DNA of 7,473 nt from JAGLCW01 sp964422555. Lineage in GTDB: Bacteria > Caldisericota > Caldisericia > UBA6126. Positions within the stretch are counted from its first letter, which is position 1. Each line of letters opens with the position of its first letter. A program made the translations under genes and the position numbers. Under the pieces are notes generated by a model. The model ran no database searches. It was not told where the DNA came from and saw only the letters and a list, made by a program, of their open reading frames with translations. Location of the stretch: contig CAYRBR010000067.1 in the NCBI GenBank assembly GCA_964422555.1, positions 1 through 7,473 of the forward strand, read 5' to 3'. Below, piece after piece: positions 1-4,836 of this stretch.

Positions 1-368
1 CCGGGGCGATGGCAGCAAGATCACCCATCATCAAAGCTGTGAAGGAGCATGCAGAAGAAAACTGTGAACGACAGAGTCGAATTTCCAAAGCTTTGTATGC
101 CAGCGATGAAATGGCTAGCTTTATTGTTGCCGTTGCAATGGTACGACCCACAGGATTAGATGGAATGAAAGCAAAGTCTGTAACCAAAAAAATGAAAACA
201 AAACAATTTGCAGCGAAAGTAAACCGAGATCAATTACAACAATCGGCAACCGATTTGGGAATGGAACTGAATGACCATATCAACCTGGTGATTCAAGGAT
301 TGCAACACTTCGAAGAGCGCTTGCAGAAAGAAGAACACTACTCGCTGTTACAGGGGAACGTTGCATAA
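1..368 (+). CDS. HD-superfamily hydrolase, C-terminal part (5' truncated by window edge)
   Basis: The frame is open to the first base, so the true start lies outside the window; the ATG at base 9 is probably internal. About 121 residues are visible. The block SDEMASFIVAVAMVRP, then a Lys-rich SVTKKMKTKQFAAKVNR stretch and an acidic helical tail, match the C-terminal half of predicted HD-superfamily phosphohydrolases (COG2316-like). In that family the first His and the HD pair lie upstream, here outside the window, and the Asp of the ALYASDE motif is the likely last metal ligand of the HD site. The protein has no export signal and should be cytosolic. The substrate is unknown for the family; phosphomonoesters or nucleotides are the usual guess. 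The gene ends in TAA, directly against the stop codon of the convergent pilin-like gene. The family call rests on pattern recall, not a search. Confidence 0.75.
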   Translation, partial: GAMAARSPIIKAVKEHAEENCERQSRISKALYASDEMASFIVAVAMVRPTGLDGMKAKSVTKKMKTKQFAAKVNRDQLQQSATDLGMELNDHINLVIQGLQHFEERLQKEEHYSLLQGNVA

Positions 369-371
369 TTA
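366..371. other. Abutting convergent stop codons (TAATTA)
   Basis: The plus-strand HD gene stops with TAA at 366-368 and the minus-strand pilin-like gene stops with TAA read from 369-371. No base lies between them, so any transcription terminator for either gene must sit inside the coding sequence of the other. Confidence 0.9.
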
Positions 372-1088
372 CTCTTCGAGGGGCGCATCTCCTAGGTGGA
401 CACGCAATGTGTCGATATCAACATTTTCACTTCCACCCAACTTCCAGTATGCGGTCCATTCACCACGATCATCCAGTACAAGGTTTACATTGTTGGATAA
501 CAAGCCATTCCCGTCTCTGACGTAGTTCATGGAGTGTTCCTCTCCACTTTCGTCCTGAAAAGTAAAATAGTAGCCCTGACCAGGTTCGATGGAAATCATG
601 TTCCCAAAGGGTGTATATAGGACACCATCAACATTGGTTGAACGCTTAAACATATCAACTTCTTCTTCGGACCACCCTAGTTCTAACTCTTCGTTCATTG
701 TATCCCATCCATGTCCATCATAGTCGTACCAGGGTAACCAGTCTCCTGTAAGTTCGTTGTAGGCAATCATGTGTTCGGCTATTCCGACGGAAATTTCGTT
801 AATACCAGTACCAAGAGGAGTTTCAGTCGTGTACCATTCGTTCTGCCAGTTGTCCTGATCTAAACTGGCCCAATACTCTACATCTCCCTGTTCATGGTTT
901 TCTTCAGAAACAGGATTTTCCAACACATCCTGTGTTTTTGAGAATACTCCGATTACGCTATTACGAACCCCAGGTATGGAAGCAATTACAACAAGCACCA
1001 AAACAGCTACAATAAGGGAATAATCTAAAACAGTCTGTCCATTTTCTTTTTTGTGAAATTGGAATAAAGATATAAAACAAGAAGGCAT
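369..1088 (-). CDS. Flp-like (class III signal) prepilin with a large C-terminal domain
   Basis: This 239-residue protein has a short basic leader ending at Gly17. A pilin-like helix follows: Q18-T-V-L-D22-Y23, then a hydrophobic run at about 24-39. Cleavage after Gly17 puts D22/Y23 at mature positions +5/+6, where Flp (type IVb) pilins and class III signal proteins carry Glu/Tyr. Normal Flp pilins are 50-80 residues. Here about 180 more residues follow, strongly acidic and rich in Trp (nine: 73, 81, 85, 117, 120, 128, 139, 211, 215). The part around 97-176 (NEISVGIAEH ... IEPGQGYYF) recalls exported beta-rich domains with a 'WNLIS ... PGxGYW' pattern; that is inference. The start is supported by GAGGTG 4 nt upstream. 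No prepilin peptidase or Tad ATPase gene is in the window, so assembly would need genes elsewhere. A minor or adhesive pilin, or a pseudopilin, are the likely roles. Confidence 0.7.
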   Translation of the reverse strand: MPSCFISLFQFHKKENGQTVLDYSLIVAVLVLVVIASIPGVRNSVIGVFSKTQDVLENPVSEENHEQGDVEYWASLDQDNWQNEWYTTETPLGTGINEISVGIAEHMIAYNELTGDWLPWYDYDGHGWDTMNEELELGWSEEEVDMFKRSTNVDGVLYTPFGNMISIEPGQGYYFTFQDESGEEHSMNYVRDGNGLLSNNVNLVLDDRGEWTAYWKLGGSENVDIDTLRVHLGDAPLEE

Positions 1089-1092
1089 ACAT

Positions 1093-1098
1093 CACCTC
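1093..1098 (-). promoter_or_regulatory. Ribosome binding site of pilin-like gene
   Basis: GAGGTG on the minus strand lies 4 nt before the ATG at 1088. It fixes the start, and so the 17-residue leader length. Confidence 0.75.
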
Positions 1099-1126
1099 AA
1101 TAAAAAAATATAGAATTCTTATTTTT

Positions 1127-1132
1127 ATTATA
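1127..1132 (-). promoter_or_regulatory. Promoter -10 element of pilin-like gene
   Basis: A perfect TATAAT on the minus strand, preceded by GTGGG, sits 38 bases upstream of the pilin-like ATG. At 16-18 bp further upstream there is only C/T-rich sequence (around CCCTCT) and no recognisable -35. The promoter may need an activator or tolerate a weak -35. It implies a transcription start near 1120 and a leader of about 30 nt. Confidence 0.5.
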
Positions 1133-1164
1133 CCCACTAATAAGAAAAAAGAGGGAGAAAAAGT

Positions 1165-1187
1165 AAAAAAACTGCAGAGTGTTTTTT
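1165..1187 (-). terminator. Possible weak terminator after the PH-like gene
   Basis: Read on the minus strand, AAAAAAC (1187-1181) can pair with GTTTTTT (1172-1166) around an 8-nt loop, followed by more T-rich sequence. The stem has a single G-C pair and overlaps the stop codon, so it is a poor intrinsic terminator. It may only attenuate transcription between the two minus-strand genes. Confidence 0.3.
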
Positions 1188-1734
1188 AGGGATATTGTAA
1201 ATATCCTTCATGAATTTGAATATCCGGGATCATTTCACGAAGTGCTTTAATTAATTCAGGAGCAGGAATAGATGAGAATCTGTAGTTCCATTCAAAATAC
1301 TCTGTTTTAATTTGTAAATTCCCAGGACGAAAACGTTTTGCCGATTCTTCTTCGGAAGACATTTCTCTGGCATCGAAGGAATACTGCAAATAGGTTATAT
1401 CTTTCAAAGGAATGGCAAAATTCTGAGGATGTTCCTGGAGAATGGTTTCGGGTGTCAAATCAAAATACCGAGCATAAAAGTACAAACTGACTCCAAATTG
1501 AATTCGATTTGCTTTTATGGGTTCTCCTTTTTCTTCTTCATATTCTAGCTTCTTCTTTTGTACTTCCTTGTTAAGTAGTTCCTTTGTGTATGTGGCATGA
1601 ATGAACTGGTCCGGGAATAAAACCAGGTTGCATGTAATGGATCGAAAAAAAGATAACTTCCGACCCGCAAATGGAATAACAGCTAAAGCTTCCCCTTTTG
1701 TTTCTGCGGGACTATTTTTTTCATCTATATTCAT
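1186..1734 (-). CDS. Uncharacterised cytosolic protein with a probable PH-like domain
   Basis: The protein has 182 residues. An upstream in-frame ATG at 1767 would add 11 Gln-rich residues, but AGGAGAG 4 nt before the ATG at 1734 supports the shorter form. It has no signal peptide or membrane segment. The strand pattern resembles a bacterial PH/GRAM-like fold: NLVLFPDQFIHATY at 37-50, IPLKDITYLQYS at 108-119, LQIKT at 140-144, WNYRF at 149-153, and a closing helix with ELIKALREMIP at 160-170. Between the second and third elements lies an inserted charged helix (about 51-72) and a segment with LTPETILQEHPQNF at 93-106, which I recall from uncharacterised prokaryotic proteins of this kind. The fold is inference from pattern; the biochemical role is unknown. 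It is divergent from the transporter pair and upstream of the pilin-like gene on the same strand. Confidence 0.6.
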   Translation of the reverse strand: MNIDEKNSPAETKGEALAVIPFAGRKLSFFRSITCNLVLFPDQFIHATYTKELLNKEVQKKKLEYEEEKGEPIKANRIQFGVSLYFYARYFDLTPETILQEHPQNFAIPLKDITYLQYSFDAREMSSEEESAKRFRPGNLQIKTEYFEWNYRFSSIPAPELIKALREMIPDIQIHEGYLQYP

Positions 1735-1738
1735 GCAA

Positions 1739-1745
1739 CTCTCCT
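1739..1745 (-). promoter_or_regulatory. Ribosome binding site deciding the PH-like start
   Basis: AGGAGAG on the minus strand lies 4 nt before the ATG at 1734. It favours this start over the in-frame ATG at 1767, which lies inside the probable promoter region. Confidence 0.8.
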
Positions 1746-1749
1746 GTTG

Positions 1750-1767
1750 TTGTTGATTTATTAACAA
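1750..1767. repeat. Imperfect inverted repeat in the divergent promoter region
   Basis: TTGTTnATnnATnAACAA is an 18-bp inverted repeat with 7 of 9 arm positions matching. It lies within the plus-strand -35 to -10 interval and downstream of the minus-strand -10, which would suit an operator. In such AT-rich DNA it could be chance. Confidence 0.3.
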
Positions 1768-1768
1768 T

Positions 1769-1774
1769 ATTATA
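1769..1774 (-). promoter_or_regulatory. -10 element for the PH-like gene, overlapping the plus-strand -10
   Basis: A perfect TATAAT on the minus strand lies 34 bases upstream of the ATG at 1734. No good -35 is visible at the right distance (TATCCA at 17 bp). It overlaps the plus-strand TATATA, so RNA polymerase probably cannot occupy both promoters at once. Confidence 0.45.
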
Positions 1775-1790
1775 TACCCTTTTCCATATC

Positions 1791-3389
1791 ATGGATATAG
1801 CAATTTTATTTGTCATTTTGTTTTTTGGGTACCTATTGGGAACTTTTAAAATAAAGGGCGTGGCTCTCGGCACTTCTGCTGTGTTGTTTATTGCTTTAAT
1901 ATTTGGGCACTTTGGATTTCGACTTCCCAGTATTCTCACCGAATTTGGGCTTATTCTTTTCATGTATTCCGTAGGTCTGTCTGTTGGACCACGTTTTTTT
2001 AGAATGTTCCGTCGCACGGGTGTGCATTCTGTGATATCTGCCATTACAACAGCTATTGCCGGAGCTGCAGGAGTATTCATTGTATTTTATCTATTTAAAC
2101 TTCCTTTCGACGTTGTTACTGGTTTGTACTGTGGAGGATTAACCAACACTCCTGCTTTAGCCGCTGCTATTCAAACTGCTGAAACACAGTTCACGCTTAC
2201 TTCGGCTGCGAACATATCTTCAGGTTATGGAATAGCCTATCCCTTCGGGATGGTAAGTGTGGTAGTGTTTAACCAATTCTTGCCGAAAATCTTGAAGAAG
2301 AGTCCAATGCAAGAAGAAGAGAAATGGCAAAAGGAAATGGAGAAAATGTATCCTTCTCTGCAAGCAACCCAGTTTAGGGTGAATAATCCGTCGATTATCG
2401 GGAAGAGCATTCAGGAGATAAACCCAGAACGAGTATATCAGACTAATTTTTCAAGAATTTTCAGAGGAAACGACGTATTTGTGGCTTCTCCTACCTTTGT
2501 CCTGGAAAAAGGGGATATTGTTAAATGTGTTGGACCTCGATCTGAAAAAACTATGATGGAAAATATCTTGGGAGAAGAAGTACAAGAAATGAAAAATGAT
2601 CATCCATCCAAATTTCTTGCAGAAGCTAGAGTGATGGAAAGCAAGATAATCGGAAAACGACTGCGACAATTACGTTTTTTTGCTCAAAATGGAGTGGTGG
2701 TTACGCGAATCAAGCGAAGTGGTTTTGAGTTTTCTCCCATGGGAAATGCTACTTTAGAGATGGGAGACGTTCTCATTATGATTGGCGCAACGGATGCCAT
2801 TAAAAAAGTACGGGAGATAGTACAGGGTGTGGAGAAAAAGTTTGAATTTACCGACTTCATCCCTTATTTACTTGGTTTATTGCTGGGAGTAGGGATCGGA
2901 TTCATACCAATTGTTCTTCCGAATGGACTGAAAGTGACGCTGGGAGCTTCTGGTGGAGTGTTTTTAGTAGCACTGGTACTGGGACATTTTGGACGTATTG
3001 GGAAGTGGCGATTCTACGTTCCTAATTCGGTTCATAACTTTTCCATGGAATTAGGGCTCATGATCTTTCTTGCCGGAGCTGGCATGTTAGCAGGCTCTCG
3101 AATAGTTCCAATTCTGCATGAATACGGATGGGTATTGTTCTTAGCAGGAGCGATTGTGACCATTATAACAATTGGAATATCCTTCCTTGTCATGTGGAAA
3201 ATTCTGAAAATGAATGTTTTTTCTATTATGGGATCGTTAAGCGGAGGTATGACAAATCCTCCTGCTTTAGCAGCTGCCAACAGTCAATCGAAAACGAATG
3301 TACCCACTATATCCTATGCAGGAGTTATGCCGGTAGCATTGATTGCTAAAATTCTTATTGCACAGTTCTTGCTTCTATTTCTTCATTAA
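1791..3389 (+). CDS. Aspartate:alanine-exchanger family (AspT/YidE) membrane transporter
   Basis: This 532-residue protein has the classic AAEx (TC 2.A.81) layout: a membrane half (about 1-165), two cytosolic TrkA_C (RCK_C) domains (about 192-262 and 277-350), and a second membrane half (about 355-532). The halves are an internal duplication, shown by GGLTNTPALAAA at 115-126 against GGMTNPPALAAA at 485-496, and by GHFG at 39-42 and 398-401. Length and domain order fit the family. Its characterised member AspT exchanges aspartate for alanine to build proton-motive force, but most relatives have no known substrate, so I give no symbol. I start at 1791 because the protein then begins directly with a membrane segment; upstream in-frame starts run into the promoter or the opposite gene. 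No ribosome binding site precedes it. The ZIP gene follows after 2 nt. Confidence 0.9.
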   Translation: MDIAILFVILFFGYLLGTFKIKGVALGTSAVLFIALIFGHFGFRLPSILTEFGLILFMYSVGLSVGPRFFRMFRRTGVHSVISAITTAIAGAAGVFIVFYLFKLPFDVVTGLYCGGLTNTPALAAAIQTAETQFTLTSAANISSGYGIAYPFGMVSVVVFNQFLPKILKKSPMQEEEKWQKEMEKMYPSLQATQFRVNNPSIIGKSIQEINPERVYQTNFSRIFRGNDVFVASPTFVLEKGDIVKCVGPRSEKTMMENILGEEVQEMKNDHPSKFLAEARVMESKIIGKRLRQLRFFAQNGVVVTRIKRSGFEFSPMGNATLEMGDVLIMIGATDAIKKVREIVQGVEKKFEFTDFIPYLLGLLLGVGIGFIPIVLPNGLKVTLGASGGVFLVALVLGHFGRIGKWRFYVPNSVHNFSMELGLMIFLAGAGMLAGSRIVPILHEYGWVLFLAGAIVTIITIGISFLVMWKILKMNVFSIMGSLSGGMTNPPALAAANSQSKTNVPTISYAGVMPVALIAKILIAQFLLLFLH

Positions 3390-3391
3390 CG

Positions 3392-4264
3392 ATGGAAAAT
3401 ATCGGAATTGCCTTTCTATACACCCTAATTGCCGGATTATCAACTGGAATAGGAGGTTTGATTGCTTTTTTCACTAAGCAAACGAATACTAAATTTCTGT
3501 CTGTTGTGTTGGGTTTTTCAGCGGGTGTTATGATCTATATTTCCTTTGTTGAGCTTCTTATTGAAGCATTCGAAGAACTACGTCTTCTAATGGGTTCATT
3601 TCAGGGCTCTTTTGTAACCATCCTTTCTTTTTTTGCCGGGATTGGCTTGATCATGATTATCGATCGATGCATTCCCTGCTATGAAAATCCACACGAAATA
3701 AAAAAAGTGGAAGCTATCTCCCAAAATCAGGAGAATCCACCCAGTGTAAAATCGATAGCTCCCCGATGTAAAAGAAATGGAAAGAGCTGTTTACAGATGA
3801 AAGATATCAACCCTGCAAAATTAAGGCGTGTTGGTATTATGATGGTATTTTGTATTGCCATTCACAACTTTCCAGAAGGATTTGCAACCTTCGTTACCGT
3901 TTCCAAAGATCCTGCACTGGGTTTGATTATTGCCCTGGCAATTGCTATACATAACATTCCGGAAGGAATATCTGTGTCAGTTCCTATCTATTATGCCACT
4001 GGAAATCGAAGAATTGCCATGTTCTATTCTTTTCTTTCTGGCTTAGCAGAGCCACTTGGAGCAATCATTGCCTATTTCTTTCTGCAGTTTTTCATCAGTG
4101 ATCTGCTTATTGGAATTCTACTTGCTATGGTGGCAGGAATTATGGTATTTGTGTCCTTTGACGAATTGTTACCCGTGGCTGAGGAATATGGGGAACACCA
4201 TTTGGCAATCTATGGTTTAATCGGTGGAATGGCCTTCATTGCGCTAAGCATGCTTTTTATATAG
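3392..4264 (+). CDS. ZIP-family divalent metal (zinc) transporter
   Basis: The protein has 290 residues. The two ZIP signature helices are clear: HNFPEG at 158-163 and HNIPEG at 187-192 supply the binuclear metal site. Other family marks are FVEL at 52-55, EPLGA at 220-224 and FDELLP at 256-261. About eight membrane segments are predicted by eye. It should import Zn2+ or related divalent cations across the inner membrane. The loop between helices III and IV (about 92-146) is longer than in compact bacterial ZupT proteins. It carries C93-x2-C96, H101, C126 and C133, a possible metal-sensing or binding loop. The ATG lies 2 nt after the antiporter TAA with no Shine-Dalgarno sequence, suggesting translation coupled to the upstream gene. 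ZupT-like is a fair description, but orthology is not shown. Confidence 0.92.
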   Translation: MENIGIAFLYTLIAGLSTGIGGLIAFFTKQTNTKFLSVVLGFSAGVMIYISFVELLIEAFEELRLLMGSFQGSFVTILSFFAGIGLIMIIDRCIPCYENPHEIKKVEAISQNQENPPSVKSIAPRCKRNGKSCLQMKDINPAKLRRVGIMMVFCIAIHNFPEGFATFVTVSKDPALGLIIALAIAIHNIPEGISVSVPIYYATGNRRIAMFYSFLSGLAEPLGAIIAYFFLQFFISDLLIGILLAMVAGIMVFVSFDELLPVAEEYGEHHLAIYGLIGGMAFIALSMLFI

Positions 4265-4333
4265 TTGTTCTTACTCTAACGAATATCAGCAAATACAAAA
4301 CGTATCATAATTATAAAATAATCTTTCATATTC
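4265..4333. other. Intergenic spacer without a clear terminator
   Basis: AT-rich sequence between the ZIP stop codon and the next promoter. I see no GC-rich hairpin with a T-run, so the end of the transporter transcript is undefined. Confidence 0.5.
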
Positions 4334-4363
4334 TTGACATATTGTTTCTTCTTTGGTTATACT
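4334..4363 (+). promoter_or_regulatory. Near-consensus sigma-70 promoter of the exported-protein operon
   Basis: A perfect -35 TTGACA (4334-4339), an 18-bp spacer and -10 TATACT (4358-4363) place the transcription start near 4370. It is the best promoter in the window and the natural driver of the three genes that follow. The -10 lies inside a perfect palindrome, which suggests repression. Confidence 0.8.
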
Positions 4364-4371
4364 AGTATAAC
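4356..4371. promoter_or_regulatory. Perfect 16-bp palindrome over the -10/+1: probable operator
   Basis: GTTATACTAGTATAAC reads the same on both strands with no mismatch. It starts 2 bp before the -10 hexamer and runs past the expected transcription start. A homodimeric helix-turn-helix repressor bound here would block the promoter. The regulator gene is not in the window. Confidence 0.6.
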
Positions 4372-4377
4372 TTTCGA

Positions 4378-4383
4378 AGGAGG
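4378..4383 (+). promoter_or_regulatory. Strong ribosome binding site
   Basis: AGGAGG, 5 nt before the ATG at 4389, is a consensus Shine-Dalgarno sequence and fixes the start of the small exported protein. It contrasts with the two transporter genes upstream, which have none. Confidence 0.9.
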
Positions 4384-4388
4384 AAGGT

Positions 4389-4802
4389 ATGAGAAATATA
4401 CAGAAGATGATTGGATTATTTGTTATATTTATTCTTGGTATGGGACTATTGATCTATACTATTCCTGTGGCTTACAATGCGCAGGAGAAAAAAGAAACTA
4501 CGTATCATATAACCGACGGGGAAACTACGCCCGAAGAAACTCCAAAACGTCCAGGCAATGAACCTTCCGATAATGAACCAATGGGCATTCTACATACACG
4601 GGAAAGACCCAGTAACAGGCCCAGCCCTACTAAAAGAGGTGGTTTACTTCCACCGAAAGAAGAGAGTGACAATGTTGACCCCCCTGGAAGTGGTATTTCG
4701 GATGGTGGATACAACGACAAAGGTGGATGGTGGAGAGATCCCGATGGGAAAAAACACAATTGGGGAATTATTCCGGAGATGCCAGGATCTGGAGACTGGT
4801 AG
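4389..4802 (+). CDS. Small membrane-anchored Pro/Gly-rich extracytoplasmic protein, unknown function
   Basis: The protein has 137 residues. A short basic N-terminus and a hydrophobic segment (about 8-28) form a signal anchor or signal peptide; no convincing AxA cleavage site is seen. The rest is hydrophilic, low in complexity and probably disordered: Thr/Glu/Pro-rich at 37-65, Arg/Pro-rich at 71-90, then Gly/Asp/Trp-rich with GGWWRDPDGKKHNWG at 112-126. It has no cysteine. I do not recognise a family. It is first in a probable operon, with a consensus promoter and ribosome binding site, and the dockerin gene starts 34 nt after its stop codon. The strong expression signals argue that it is real despite the low complexity. 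It may be a tether, linker or small pilin-like surface component; this is inference. Confidence 0.75.
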   Translation: MRNIQKMIGLFVIFILGMGLLIYTIPVAYNAQEKKETTYHITDGETTPEETPKRPGNEPSDNEPMGILHTRERPSNRPSPTKRGGLLPPKEESDNVDPPGSGISDGGYNDKGGWWRDPDGKKHNWGIIPEMPGSGDW

Positions 4803-4826
4803 GTTGAAGAGCTTAATAACAGAGTT

Positions 4827-4832
4827 GGGGTG
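4827..4832 (+). promoter_or_regulatory. Weak ribosome binding site deciding the dockerin-gene start
   Basis: GGGGTG lies 4 nt before the ATG at 4837. The competing in-frame TTG at 4804 has GGAG at 4791-4794, 9 nt upstream, and would lengthen the signal-peptide n-region by 11 residues. I prefer the ATG. Confidence 0.45.
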
Positions 4833-4836
4833 TAGA

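Larger units (their letters stand above)
1747..1776 (+). promoter_or_regulatory. Candidate promoter for the antiporter gene
   Basis: TTGTTG (1747-1752), an 18-bp spacer and TATATA (1771-1776) form a plausible sigma-70 promoter. Transcription would start near 1783, leaving only about 7-8 nt before the ATG at 1791, too short for a Shine-Dalgarno sequence. An alternative -10 is TATTAT at 1768-1773. Confidence 0.45.

Noticed and set aside
1698..1790. Longer start for the antiporter at ATG 1698.
   Set aside because: It would overlap the start of the divergent gene and run through the promoter region. The added residues match nothing in the family, which begins with a membrane segment.
1721..3349. 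Several open frames of 70-120 codons inside the antiporter gene (1721-2080, 2451-2669, 3032-3280, 3128-3349).
   Set aside because: They overlap a clearly recognised transporter gene and show no ribosome binding site or family signature.
4505..4759. Minus-strand open frame of 84 codons.
   Set aside because: It is a shadow of the Pro/Gly-rich coding sequence on the other strand, with biased Pro/Ser/Gly/Leu content and no ribosome binding site.
4558..4836. Upstream in-frame extension of the dockerin gene, which would add 93 residues.
   Set aside because: It lies inside the well-supported small exported-protein gene in another frame, has no ribosome binding site at its ATG, gives an unnatural-looking sequence and would bury the signal peptide internally.
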